Shown here piece after piece: positions 1 to 15,300 of a stretch of 64,000 bases of DNA. Made by a program: the position numbers and the translations under genes. Positions within the stretch are counted from its first letter, which is position 1, and each line of letters opens with the position of its first letter. The notes under the pieces were generated by a model that did no database searches, had not been told where the DNA came from, and worked only from the letters and a program-made list of their open reading frames with translations. This DNA is from Liolophura sinensis (Eukaryota; Mollusca; Polyplacophora; Chitonida; Chitonidae), in NCBI RefSeq assembly GCF_032854445.1, contig NC_088307.1, positions 7,314,001-7,378,000 on the forward strand, written 5' to 3'.

Positions 1-236
1 AAGTGTGTTTGCTGCGAAATCTGTGAATGTTAGTACCATGCAAATAAAAAGGCACTTACAGTAGTTGGTACTTGTGTATTTTTTTGCCTCTGCAAAATAA
101 TTTTAAGTCCCTTTTTTAAGATATGAATATTGTATGGCAATAATAGTTTTGACATCATCCCTGTCCCACAAAGCGAAATGATCCCTGTCTCTCAGAGTGT
201 CCCCACCAGTTCATAGCAGCACGGACGTGTACCCAC

Positions 237-318
237 CGTATTCTGATGGATGGTCTCTTCTCGCTTAGCTATGGTCATCAGCAGCTCTCTCACCTGGTCT
301 TCAGATTCGCGCAGCTTC
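237..318 (-). CDS. ODF2: ODF2 exon (residues 689-716), last one inside the window
   Basis: This 82-nt exon has acceptor TTGACAG and donor GTGGGT and ends in phase 0. It encodes LLMTIAKREETIHQ, corresponding to vertebrate LQVIAKREEAIHQ. Positions 1-236 hold only intron sequence, so the C-terminal exons are off the left edge. Confidence 0.94.
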
Positions 319-3300
319 CTGTCAAACACAATTTATTTATCTGATTGGCGTTTTAAGCCATACTCAACAATATACCTGGTTACCACCAAATCATACACAG
401 CACAATAAACAATTGTAATAAATACTTTAAATGGCCTCAAAACAAGATCAATAGAACTCTAAGTACCATGTAAAAGGATCAACTTGACCACGGACAAAAT
501 TTTAGGTCAAACACAGCATATGAAAAATATTTGTTTATACAAAGGTGAAATGTAAGAATTTCCTTCCATGTAAAAAGTGATATTATCTCACTCAGTTAGA
601 TATCACTTTTGCTATTACACACTCAGATGACATGATGTCAAAAAAGAAACATTTTGTTCATAATGGTCTAATTCAAGCTCAGTCAGAAGACGTCATAATA
701 CATCAACTTCAACGTTCCTACGTCACGCATCAAGACACAAAGTCATACAAGACGTCATGCTACCTACAAGTCTGTGAGCAAGTCCTGCAGCTAAAATATT
801 CAATCTGTAAACGTTCAAAAGACACAAAATCCTTGTATTATCAAAATATAAATAATAAACAGAATATAGTTGGGACTATCTATGTAACAGCTTCTACATC
901 TGACTTGACTAAGACAGTAAACCTGATCCCTACCGCTCCATAGTCTACAGTTTACTGACAGCTTTGACTATCTATGTAACAGCTTCTACATCTGAATTGA
1001 CTAAGACAGTAAACCTGATTCCTACCGCTCCTCAGTCTACAGTTTACTGACAACTTGGACTATCTATGTAACAGCTTCTAGATCTGACTTGACTGAGACA
1101 GTAAACCTGATCCCTACCTCTCCACAAACTCCAGTTTATTGACAGCTGGGACTATCTATGCATCAGCTTATAGATGTGACTTGACTGAGACAGTAAACCT
1201 GATCCCTACCTCTCCACAGTCTACAGTTTACTGACAGCTGGGACTATCTGTGTAACAGCTTCTAGATCTGACTTGACTGAGATTGTAAAACTCATACCTA
1301 CCTCTCCACAGTCTCTAGTTTACTGACAGCTGGGACTATCTGTGTAACAGCTTCTAGATCTGACTTGACTGAGACTGTAAAACTCATACCTACCTCTCCA
1401 CAGTCTACAGTTTACTGACAGCTGGGACTATCTGTGTAACAGCTTCTAGATCTGACTTGACTGAGACAGTAAACCTGATCCCTACCGCTCCTCAGTCTAC
1501 AGTTTACTGACACCTGGGACTATCTATGCAACAGCTTCTACATCTGACTTGACTGAGACTGTAAAAATGATACCTACCTCTCCACAGTCTAAAGTTTACT
1601 GACAGCTGGGACTATTTATGCAATAGCTTCTAGATCTGACCTGACTGAGACAGTAAACCTGATCCCTACCTCTCCGCCGTCTACAGTTTACTGACAGCTG
1701 GGACTATCTGTGTAACAGCTTCTACATCTGACTTGACAGAGACAGTAAACCTGATCCCTACCTCTCCTCAGTCTACAGTTTACTGACAGCTTGGACTATC
1801 TATGTAACAGCTTCTACATCTGATCTGATTGAGACAGTAAACCTGATCCCTACCTCTCCACAGTCTACAGTTTACTGACAGCTGGGACTATCTATGCATC
1901 AGCTTCTAGATGTGACTGGACTGATACTGTAAACCTGATCCCTACCTCTCCGCCGTCTACAGTTTACTGACAGCTTAGACTATCTATGTAACAGCTTCTA
2001 CATCTGACTTGACTGAGACAGTAAACCTGATCCCTACCTCTCCACAGTCTACATTTTACTGACAGCTGGGACTATCTATGCATCAGCTTATAGATGTGAC
2101 TTGACTGAAACAGTAAACCTAATCCCTACCTCTCCACCGTATACAATTTACTGACAGCTGGGACTATCTGTGTAACAGCTTCTACATCTGAATTGACTGA
2201 GACAGTAAACCTGATCCCTGCCGCTCCACAGTCTACAGTTTACTGACAGCTGGGACTATCTGTGTAACAGCTTCTAGATGCGACTTAACTGAGACAGTAA
2301 ACCTGATCCCTACCTCTCCACAGTCTACAGTTTACTGACAGCTGGGACTATCTATGTAACAGCTTCTAGATGCCACTTAACTGAGACAGTAAACCTGATC
2401 TCTACCTCTCCACAGTCTACAGTTTACTGACAGCTGGGACTATCTATGCATCAGCTTATAGATGCGACTTAACTGAGACAGTAAACCTGATCCCTACCTC
2501 TCCACAGTCTACAGTTTACTGACAGCTGGGACTATCTGTGTAACAGTTCCTAGATGCGACTTAACTCAGACAGTAAACCTGATCCCTACCTCTCCACAGT
2601 CTACAGTTTACTGACAGCTGGGACTATCTATGCATCAGCTTATTGATGTGACTTGACTGAGACAGTAAACCTGATCCCTGCCGCTCCATAGTCTACAGTT
2701 TACTGACAGCTGGGACTATCTGTGTAACAGCTCCTAGATGCGACTTAACTGAGACAGTAAACCTGATCCCTACCTCTCCACAGTCTCCAGTTTACTGGAA
2801 GCAGTCCTCTGCTCTTCCTGAGCAGTGTGAAGTTTGTCTCGTAGCTGCTCTAGCTGATCTCCCTGAACCTCCACCTGTAAAAACACACACATACAAACTT
2901 TAATATAAAAATACCATATGAATGGTTTTCTTCAGAAACAATTTTACTATGTCACCATTGTGTCTTGATCTTTGTAGCATGATGTCTAAAATGGCACAAT
3001 TATACAGACTACAAATCTCTTGCACATGATATTTCTAGCTCACTGTAAGAAGACGTTACTGTTCTATCACATGCTACACTGCACCCGGTCTCATGTGAAC
3101 TAGCTGAGAGAAGTGACAGCTATCTGTTTGACCTGTACATTCGCATCTGTAATCAGTCTGTTTAATATCAATGTAATTCTTTTGACAGTTTAATTTTACG
3201 AGTAAACCTGTTAGGTTTTAGACCAGAAGAAATAGCAATGGTAAGAGTATTAAACTACCCCAATTTGCCAGATGGGAGTGTTTCCTCTTCTGAAAATTTT

Positions 3301-6300
3301 ATTTATTATTTAATTGATTGGTATTTGACACTGCAAGAATTTTCACTTTCACGCTGGTGGTCAGATTCGTGGGTTGAGTAAACCAGCCCAAAATGCATAA
3401 GTTTATTTTATTTATTTGATTGATATTTTATGCCCTATTCAAGAATATTTCACTTATACGACGGCGGCCAGCATTATGGTGGGAGGAAACCCTGAATGTA
3501 TAAGGACAGCACCTTTAGTTACATCTAAACCCACCCTTAACTACCACGACAATGCATGTTGTGGCGATATGAAGTGTGTTTTAACAGTAGAGGGCTATTT
3601 TATCACTTCTGTAAAAATCTTCAACCTTTTCAACCTCTAAAGCACTTTTTTCAGTGGAATTTAAGCATACAATTATTATAAAAGTGATGCTAACATGATC
3701 TGTTGGTGTCACCAAAGATGCAGGCTTCAATAAAGCTGTGCAAATTATTTCTTTACACCCCATCATTCTCTCAAAATGTTTTAAAATATTGGTTGCAGAG
3801 GTGGTTGTAAAAGTTGAAGAATTACATGTAGGATAAGTACACTTCATGAAACTGACTGGTCTCCTAACTTAAAATTGCCGATGAACCAATAAGAACATGA
3901 AAGCTCAATGGTCAACAGCATGACAACCATCTGACTTTTGTCCAATTCTAGAATCGGCACAAGTGAGCGAGTCATCAAATTTCTGGCAAGTCAAGATTCA
4001 TCTATCTGATATCATTACAACCTATTCTCTCCAAAGTTGCTTTCCGTTAAATTCACAATGATCAATGATTTCAAAACAGCCCTCAACTAGTCATAGAAAT
4101 CAGAAGAAAATGGGCAAAATTCAAGGATATTTCCAAATGCAGTTATAAAATGTTTTTGAAAAGTTTCAATTCTTTCATTGGAACTAAATCTTTACAAATG
4201 GTTATGTCAAAATCGCCTGGTTACTGGAAAACATCTGGATTTACCTGAAACTGCATACTGACGATTCACATCTCCACCTGTCCACACTAAACCTACCTTC
4301 ATGACCTTTGTACAGATTCTAACTTTTTACACAGTGATCTCATTTCTCAGGCGACCACTTCTCTCTACTTTTCTGGTTATCATACTTCTTTATCTGAGCC
4401 TTGCCCCTCCCACTGAATTTGGTAGCCTATTTACCAACGTGGTGATCTACCCTCCTGCCCTGTCGTACCTTTGCTGTCAGCTCCGCAATCAGTTTGGTAT
4501 TTTCAGCATTCTTTCTCTCGTACAGGACCATTCTCTCTGAAGACTCGTGTAACTTGATCTCTGTGGACTTAAGCATCTCGGGCAAGGGATCTAACTCCTG
4601 CAGTCTCTGCTGAAGACGTAACTTTACCTGTGGACAGCCAGATTGGCATCATCATCATCACAAGTCATGGCTGTACTGCATGATACTGAATACTAACACA
4701 AGGCCATCTTTAAAAAAACCATTTGTTGAGGGTATCTTATTAAACTTATCAGAAAGGAAATTTTTGCGGGAATTTTTTTTTTTTTTTTCGTGATGAATGA
4801 AAAGGATAGGGATTTATCATGAAATGAATTTTAAGACAAAATTTTTTTAAAAATCAGAAATTCCATGAAAAAAACATTCGCGTAGGGTTGTTTTCTTCGG
4901 AAGGTTGGTCGGATTTATATCCCTAAGGCTCATATTTTTCATAATGGCCCAAGTAGCTCACTTAAATGATGAAGGGGAAGTAGTTTCATATTCATCATGT
5001 TTCATCAGACTTCTATCCTACATTTACCAGTGCAAGCTTCTAAAAAGTTCAGGCTTTTCTACAGTAAACCAAAGATAAATTCATGGAAGTTATGTGTTAA
5101 CTGTAAATCGGACAGAATTTCACTTCACTCGTTACCCCCTTTGTACAGCAGCATGACTGAATAGCTGGGGAAAAATTCTATTGCTCCCTGACTATTTTGC
5201 TCTGTCAATATCAAAGAGCAGCACTAGAGTGTCACAAGTTCAAATGAGAGCCTAGAACAACTACAGCTTTTTTGGCACTCACCTTATCCAAACTTCCATC
5301 AGAAAAGCATCATCAATAAGGGCTTTATTAAACGTACAATGCCGTAAACTTACAACACACATCCGCAAGCCAAGTTCGTATGCAAGAGTCATCTCCCTTA
5401 CCCTTTCCAGTTCGACTTCACCGTCCCTCTGGATCCTATCGTTCTCTTTCTGCGTCTCCTCCAGCCTACACATGGTGTCATCAGCTTCACGACGAGAACG
5501 ATTCATCTAAAAATACAAATGAATGCCGGGTTAATAGTCAGTGTTACCAGGAAGCCAGAAGCTCCATGTCCGGTTAGAAATTTATTGTCTTTATTCTACA
5601 AATATGGTACTGGATTAACATCTTTTTTGAACTCATTATTTTACAATAATATTATGGCATGGTTTTGTCTGTTCATTCATAAATTTTTGAATGTTACCAC
5701 TAAGCCTGGAGAACAGCTGCACTTAAAGTTATAAAATCTGCTCACATTTTGTCTCGATACCTTCCGAGCAAAAGACAATTGAAATAAGTCACTTCACTTA
5801 TTTACTTATTTATGCTCTCTCTCTCTCTTTTTTTCTTGATACATTGGTTTTTCATGTCAGCACTAAATTACAAAAAATGCTTCCCTTACAGAGTTCGAAA
5901 GTGGATGATTCTGTGCTATTTGGTCATCAATACCAAGTCTGATGACACTGTTATGCTATGGCTGGCAAATATGTAGGTTCCAAAACTATTATCTGCACAG
6001 TACTGTACACTGTGTAATTGTTGATTTTTTTTTTGCAAAACACAATTGAGACAACAAACTGATGTAGTTTGGGATGAGAACATTACTGTGATTTCAAGGA
6101 GAGAAAAGACATATACATGTAATTTATACAATTTCTGTAGTTGTATTAAAACTAAATTTTGGGATGCAAAATGACTACAACCTGATTTATGCCCATGCAT
6201 TTTTTACTTTTTTTTAGTTTTTGGAAGAGTCTTAAAGCCGGGAACAGACTAAACAGATTTTTTTGCTTGTACATGCGTATTTTGTGAACTTCTAAAAATC

Positions 6301-9300
6301 TGCCTAGCATCAGCGATCTCACTGTCTGCGTAGTGTGTCTGCTCTGGCAAATTTCAGCAATCAGGATGATCGAGCTGACCAATCAAACAATGGGGAACTG
6401 TGCAGACCTGTGACATTCTGTTTTTTACTAATTCACATGGCATAATCTATTGACGACGATCAACGGAAAAATCTGCCTAGTGTGTCTGCAACTATGCTGC
6501 AAATATCTCCCGGGCAATTAAGTTTGTCCCTACATACGAAAAAATCTGCCTAGTGTGTCCCCGGCTTTATAGAGGGTATTACAGCATCATTTATACACAA
6601 TGTGTACCAACACTACACTCATGATACATGTACATACATACATACATACAGGTATCATTGTTCGCATTACACACATACAGGTATCATTGTTCGCATTACA
6701 CACATGCAGGTATCATTGTTCATATTAAATACCTATATGTATTATTGTTTGTATCACATACACATATCGTATCAGTCACTTTAAAATTTAAATAAAAGAA
6801 GCAAATATTTATCCTGTCTAACATCCATTACTACATGCATATCCACACCCACTGCCAAACAAATACAAAAGTTTCTTATTTACAGATTTAATAGCATGGT
6901 GTTATATTAGTGTTAGTAAGCATGCCTACGGACACGTACACCTTCCCAAGCATGCAGTGACTAACAACAAAGCTACATGAAACATCTTCATCTCATAACC
7001 CATTTTCATGATTCATTTGCATGTACCCCCACCACTGCGAACTGAGACATCCACAATGAATTGTAGCTCCTTATTTAAGGTTCTGAAATTACCGACTTGA
7101 ACGAACAGAATTGTGATCTGCAGAAACTCCATACAAAACGTATACAATTTGAAGAAAAACCTTCACGCACATCAATAATATACTACCACACTGAATTACC
7201 AGCAATCAATCAACTTGGAACTGAGGTTGAGCTCAGAAGAATTCACTCAAATTTACAGAGTTTAACATACATGTACATGTACGTAAACTCAACCCAAAAT
7301 ATAAATGCAGGAGGCAATTTTTATATTGTTTTTTTCTCAGTATTAAATAATGTGTTAACTCAACAATTAGGGTAAGTATTGATTATCAAGAGTGGCTTCA
7401 ATGTCCACTTCAATTGGGCCACTTGATTTTAAGAAAATAAAATCAATCAGTATACAAATAAATAATTTGTGGAGGGGGGTGGGGGAGGGGCATGTTTCAT
7501 GAAAGGTTATTTTAACATAGCATTTTTGATTTGTGCGTCTATATTTTTGTTGAGTGTGCATAATGATGCTAGAGAGAACATCCATTTCTCAACAAGACGG
7601 GACAACCCGCAGCCTGATACAGCATCATCAAAGTATATGTAGTGTTAATAGTAATGAATGCAGACAGTGTTTGAATCTTTCCCAAAACCAGAACAAAAAA
7701 TCGTTAATCATTTTATCTCCATGTACCAAGGGCAGTGTCAACTATTGTGGTTTTACTCCTCTTTTCTCCACCAATAAATCAAGCTATCTTCCAATAAAGT
7801 AAAAGATTCTTGGGAATGTACTAAGCAAATTAATGATCCAATAGTTTTATCTCTACATCTAGGTACAATACATGAAAAACAGTTGACAACTTCTCATTAG
7901 ATTTCTGTAAGAGGGGTCTTATTTCGGTCACAGATGGAGGGTAAGACTGCTGTAGTTTTGTACATGCAATAAGTTACCCAAAATACATACTGGGAACAAA
8001 TCTGAACAACTTCTATTAACAGAGGCTTTCTACCAAAGACAGTTATAATAGACAGAGAGAGTGCAAAACTGAAATAAGGCAAGCTAAGAGAACAAATGCA
8101 CTACAAATACCACAATGGATGATAAAAATGCTGAATTCTACAAAGCATTTTGAAACAAGTCAGTTGCATTCCTACATTGCATTTTTGAATATTACAAGCC
8201 CAAATCACACTACACACCTAAAATCTATTTCTAGACAGGTATTTTAATACTGATTATAAGAATGTCAGAATTGATATTATCCTATTTCAGAAAATTACAT
8301 TGCAGTCTTACCTCTTTCTAAATGTACACTGATCATTTTCAATCGCAGTTTACTGTCACCACAGACAGAACCTTCATCCTTCACATATATCAATACAATC
8401 AGCCTTCAACTATCACATAGCAACATGACCTTGCCCTTTAACCCCTGACCAGCTACAGTTCTAGTAATAAGAGCATGCAGCACAAGGGCTAACTTTGACA
8501 TCTACTAAAAGTCTACAATACAGAACAACATGCAGTCTCACCCTGGATCTGAAACGTGTCAGAAAATCAGGCAAAGGCCGGTCTGGATATTTTAAATTGT
8601 ACTCTAAAAACTGAAAGGAAACATTTAACTATTGTGAGGGAATGAAGTAGTGAGTATAGCAGTTCTGTCCCAAAAGAAACATCAAAAAAAATCAAGGCTG
8701 GAGAATTTCCCACCTGCTTTATGGTTGGAAGAATCTGGAGTACCTGAGATAAACCAGCATCCTTTGGGAAGATAGAGATGAAGATTACATCATACAGTGC
8801 CCAGTTTGACAAAGCACACTTAGCTAAGTAAGGCCTTAACTTCCATGATAACATGTTGTAGAGATACAAAGTACACTTAGCCAAGTAAGACCTTCACTTC
8901 AATGATAACATATGTTGTAGAGATACAAAGCACACTTAGCTTAGCAAGACCTTAACTTCAATGACAACGTACGTCGTAGAGATACAAAGCACACTTTTAG
9001 CTAAGCAAGACCTTAACTTCCATGACATCATACCGGCCCGGATAGCACAGTTGGTAGAGCGTCCGCTTCGGGACCGGTAGATCCAGGATCAATCCTTGGT
9101 CGAGTCACACCTAAGACTTTAAAAGAGGAAGTTGTAACTTCCTTGCTTGGCGTTCAGCATGAAGGGGATAGTGCAACGACTGGTTGACCCGTATCAGTAT
9201 AATGGCTCGGGCGGGGCGACTTACTTGCCTTCGGTAAGTCGTCTCAGTGATGCAGCACTAAATAAAAGAGCGGTGGAAATCCGTCCTGCAACAAGGAGGC

Positions 9301-12300
9301 ACATTACAGGTGCATGCACCCTAATGATTCCTTCGTCGTCATATGACTGAAAAATTGTTGAGTACGACGTTAAACCCCAAGCACTCACTCACTCACTCCA
9401 TGATAACATATGTTGTAGAGATACAAAGCACAATTAGCTAATTAAGACCTTAACTTCCATGATAACACATTTTGTAGAGATACAAAGTACACTTAGCTAA
9501 GTAAGACCTTCACTTCAATGATAACATATGTTGTAGAGATACAAAGCACACTTAGCTAAGTAAGACCTTCACTTCAATGACAAGGTACGTCGTAGAGATA
9601 CAAAGCACACTTAGCTTAGTAAGACCTTAACTTCCATGATAACATATGTTGTAGAGATACAAAGCAAACTTAGCTAAGTAAGACCTTCACTTCAATGATA
9701 ACATATGTTGTAGAGATACAAAGCACACTTAGCTAAGTAAGACCTTAACTTCAATGACAAGGTACGTCGTAGAGATACAAAGCAAACTTAGCTAAGTAAG
9801 ACCTTCACTTCAATGATAACATGTTGTAGAGATACAAAGCACACTTAGCTTAGTAAGACCTTAACTTCAATGATAACATATGTTGTAGACATATAAAGTA
9901 CACTTAGCTAAGTAAGACCTTCACTTCCATGATAACATATGTTGTAGAGATACAAAGCACACTTAGCTAAGTAAGACCTTCACTTCAATGATAACATATG
10001 TTGTAGAGATACAAAGCACACTTAGCTAAGTAAGACCTTCACTTCAATGATAACATATGTTGTAGAGATACAAAGTACACTTAGCTAAGTAAGACCTTAA
10101 CTTCAATGACAAGGTACGTCGTAGAGATACAAAGCAAACTTAGCTAAGTAAGACCTTCACTTCAATGATAACATATGTTGTAGAGATACAAAGCACACTT
10201 AGCTTAGTAAAACCTTAACTTCCATGATAACATATGTTGTAGAGATACAAAGCACACTTAGCTAAGTAAGATCTTAACTTCCATGATAACATATGCTGTA
10301 GAGATACAAAGCACCCTCAGCTAAGGACCATTGTATAACACTAAGAACGCTTTGTGAAACTTGGGCTGATTCCAGAAGTCCCTTAAGCCAAGATTTAAAA
10401 ACATTCAAATTTTGACTTTAAGTCAAATGGTTTTGTGCAGCCCCCTGATAAAAAGACAAATGATCGAAGGCAAAATTCTCCAAACAGCCCCACAATTGTC
10501 AGACCGCTTACTGTCACCTAGAAGAGTGCACGGATTGAACCCGCACCAATCAGTTTTCCTCGATGAGTTCTCACCCATTTTCAGTTTCAGCAATATGACA
10601 TATGGCATGAAGTCCAGGAATAATCACACGACGGAAACAAAGACAGGTATGACAGGTAACATTTCCGTACATTCCCAATCTGTTAATGCTTCATAGGGAG
10701 ATAGTAACTGTGATGAAAAGAAGAGCTGTGCGCAAAAATGACAGCAACATTGTTATATACCACAGACATGGCAAATGCAGTATGCAGACATGGATGCAAT
10801 ATGAAAACAAAAGTGAAAGTGTAAAAGTTGCATAGGCTACACAAAGAAAGATGATTAATGATACATGTACTTCTGACGCTGAAGCCAGTACTGTGGCTGT
10901 CTGGTGGCACAATATGGCTCAGAAAGCTCACAATGTTTACATCTAGAGTAAGTATGTTAAATGAAATTGATACACTCAAGCTAGTGCAGAGTCTTATGGT
11001 ATAATGCAATGTGGTGCAAAAAGTCCACCATATTATCAAGAATAAGCATGCTGAATGATGCTTGTTACACTCAAGCTAGTGCCGTATTTCATGATATAAT
11101 GCAATATGGTCCAAAAAGCCCACCATACTTTTATCTAGTGTAAAGCCATCCAAGACACCAGAATTCCGATATGAAGTGGACATGCACATGACCCAGGGCT
11201 ATATTACCAGACAGGCAGCACCTACCCTCAGTGACTGTAAATTCTTACTCTGATCAAGGAAATGTACTGTCTGTAAACACACAGTTTGTAAAATTATACA
11301 AAAAAAACAAAACAAAACAAAACAAACAAAAACATTTTAACTTTCAGACTGCAAATCTACTGTAATATGTAACCTTTAGAGGGGTCAGGAAGAAAACAAA
11401 TGAAGTACGGATCGTTAAAGGCAAACTGTATGTAAAAATATACCTGCCAAGTATAACAATTATTTATATAATTATTTAATTATTTAAGAAGTCATGGTTC
11501 ACAGGAGCATAAAATAAAATTTTGATGATGAGATAATAAATCCACAACAACAACAACCAACCAAGATGATTTCTACTCCTGTATGAAGTCTGGATGACCT
11601 TTTATACACAAACATACAAGCCATGTGAGCTTAGTGTCAACAAACTAATGTAGGTGTGTCTCTCATCAGAGTGCCATGCCCATACTCGTGACACATCACA
11701 GCACCCGCCCCACCTTACCAATACCCACTCACGACATGCAGCCACACTATGCTGCCGTACACAAAGTCTATCCATTTCACAAGCTGAGATGTTTCAGAGA
11801 GGAATGAATGGGCTTGATTATGGGCTGATGTCCCTTTGGCAATATTGTAGCCATATTGTGGCGAGGACTTACGAGTGGAACAGGAGGTACAACTGAACAG
11901 ATTTCTCACAGATCTGATATGTTCAGATACACTACTTCTCCTACAAAGTACCCACCAAAGAGGTACCAAATAGGGGCCACTTTCACGAAAAAAGTTTCAC
12001 GTAATATTTTTGCAAATGATGTTGTCTAGACTGTAGCTCCATAAGGGCGATGTGATTTATGTGAAAAGTTATGAAAAAATGATTTATGAAGTTTTGTGCA
12101 AAATGGTTATGCTCTGTCTCATTTTTCTAACAATGTCACACCTGTCATTAACTTGATACACCTGAATCATGCTGTCTGTGGCAGGTATATAATGTCAGAG
12201 CTGTCTGGGGCAGGTATATAATGTCACACCTGTCATTAACCTGACATACCTGAATCATGCATTCCCCTACTAAGTTCAAGAACTGTTTGGTGCAGGTATA

Positions 12301-15300
12301 TAAAGTCACACCTGTCATTAACCTGACATACCTGAATCATGCATTCCCCTACTAAGTTCAAGAACTGTTTGGTGCAGGTATATAATGTCACACCTGTCAT
12401 TCACCTGACATACCTGAATCATGCATTCCCCTACTAAGTTCAAGAACTGTTTGGTGCAGGTATATAATGTCACACCTGTCATTCACCTGACATACCTGAA
12501 TCATGCATTCCCCTACTAAGTTCAAGAACTGTCTGGGGCAGGTATATAAAGTCACACCTGTCATTAACCTGACATACCTGAATCATGCATTCCCCTACTA
12601 AGTTCAAGAACTGTTTGGTGCAGGAATATAAAGTCACACCTGTCGTTAACCTGACATACCCGAGTTATGTATTCCACTACTAAGTTTTTGTACTGTAGGA
12701 GACGGGTACACAATGCAATTAATCAGGCATACTTGATTCCTGTACTCCTCTAATGATGGAGACAGGTAAATCTACATGATGTCACACCTGTAATTAACCT
12801 GTTTTACACGAGTCCAGAATTCAAATTCTCCAACTGTTGGAGACTGGTAAATAATGTCATACCTGTAATTCATCTTACGTACCAGAGTTCTGCATTCCTG
12901 TACCAAATTCTTGTGCTGCCTGAGACGGGTATATAATTTCACACCCGTAATTAATCTGACATACCTGACTCCTGTACTCCTCTACCAAATTCTCATACTG
13001 TCTGAGGTTTGCCCTTAGCTGATCTATCTCCTCCTCACTCTGGTTAACTTTACTCTCCAGGCTGGAGACTGTAGACTGTGAACACAATAAAACATCTTTG
13101 TGAATATGAGAAAACATCACTGTGAACACAAGACAACATCACTGTGAACACAAGACAACATCACTGTGAACACAAGACACCATCACTGTGAATATGAGAA
13201 ACACTGTGAACATTTCTCATATTGTGAATGAGAAAACATCAATGTGAACACAAGACAACATCACTGTCAACACAAGACAACATCATTGTGAACACAAGAC
13301 ATCACTGTGAACACAAGACAACATCACTGTCAACACAAGACAACATCACTGTGAACATGAGAAACACTGTGAACATTTCTCATATTGTGAATATGAGAAA
13401 ACATTAATGTGAACACGAGACAACATCACTGTCAACACAAGACAACATCATTGTGAATATGAGAAAACATAACTGTGGACGCGAAAGAACATCCATGTGA
13501 AAACGAGACAACATCATTGTGAACATGATAAAACATCACTGAGAACAAGAGACATCACTGTGAACACGAAAAAACATCCCTGTGAACATGAGAAAACATG
13601 GGATCTTTCAAAGGGCCTTTGGGCCATTGTGAAAGAGTTGACTTTTTTTTCTTACTTTATGGCTTTCTTCAGTTTTACAGTCAATTAGTCTAATGGCATT
13701 TGATTTCTGAATATCTGAATATTTTAAAATACTGGTGGAGGAAAAATGTTCAGGTTCTATTATCATTATTATATGATACTTTTTGTGACAATTGCTGACA
13801 AAAAAAACGGAACAATGAATTCAGATGTGAAGGGTAAAATTATGTGTGGGCCACAATTTTATTTAAATATTTTTTAAATATCATGCCACTTTGCAAACTG
13901 TGGTTCCACAAAGCGATTCTGCACATACGGTTTTGTAAAAACTGGGGCAATGTTTGAACGAGTTATTGCCCAGGATCACAAAGCGATCTTAGACTTAAGT
14001 CAAAATTTCAATCATTAAATTCGTTATGTTCCATTCCATTATTTTAGCTGAAATTTGAAATAACTTACCCTGAATCTACATTGTCTAGCAATGTTTTGAC
14101 GTTGTTCGGAAATGAACAATTTCAAAGTGAATTGAATTAAAGTCTAAGGTGGCTTCGCGATCCCGAGGCCTAAAACTAAAGCATGATGACCCAAATTACT
14201 GTTTACGTGTTCAGCTGTCTCACCCTAAGTCTTTCATTGTCCAGTCTGAGGCCCGTGAGCTCGCTGGTTTTGTCCTGAAGCTGAACTGACAAGTCTTCCG
14301 TTTGTGACTTACTGCTCTCCTCAACTCTGTCCAACATACGCTCCACTTCTGTTATTCTCCTGTAACATCAAATGTACTGAATGGTTCTTCATAGACAACT
14401 AATCCCCACATCATTTATTTATATATCTGATAAGATCAGGGGAAACCCTTGGCCATCCAGAGGTTGCTGACAGAACTTCCCACAAACGGCCAGAGAGGGA
14501 GCTAGGCTTGAGCTCAGCTTGCGCCGTGCTGTCATGCTAACCACCTCGGCCATGGAGGACTCCACCAGCGACATTTGGCAAGACCTACTGTTTACACACA
14601 CCCTGTTGACATATGCAGTAATACACACATTTCAGTGGGAAGGTCTGTCAGCAACCTGTGGATGGTCGTGGGTTCTGCACGGTTTTCTCCCACCATAATG
14701 CTGACCGCTGTCATTTAAGTGACGTATTCTTGAGTATGACGTAAAACACCAATCAAATAAATAAATAAATAATACATGTACATACATTTCAAATACTCGC
14801 CTCACATGTAACAACTTAAAAATAACTGTTTTAACATTGACAGTATTGTGTATAGAGAAAAGATGATTGCTGGTTGGATTTCCTGCTTAATAAAGCCTAT
14901 ATTGAGTCAAAATAACAGTTACTACAACACAAGAGTATACATAAAATATATGTGTTATGACACTGAAAACAATATACATGCATTGAAGAAAAACAACAAA
15001 AAGAAAGCATGGCTGCAGAAGATTTACTGAATCATGCAAGGTCCCTGAAAACAAAAATTTACTGCCATGGAAACAGGGGCTTGATTTGAACTTGCAAGCT
15101 ACAGGACTGTGTAGTTTTGTCTCCAAAATCAAATTACTAATGTACTAAATTGCACTGAAAGTTGCTCTTTCAGATGCAAAAAGGTTGAGGACTAAGATGT
15201 AGTCTAATATCAGATTAATATCAGTACAAACATAAATTATTACGATTTCAGTCTTAGCAGAGAAACCAACAAAACAACACTGTTAAATGTTATAAATGTT

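Noticed and set aside
9043-9110. Possible free-standing tRNA gene
   Set aside because: The tRNA-like sequence is the head of a SINE: it continues into a conserved body and (ACTC)n tail also present at 18438 and 35676.
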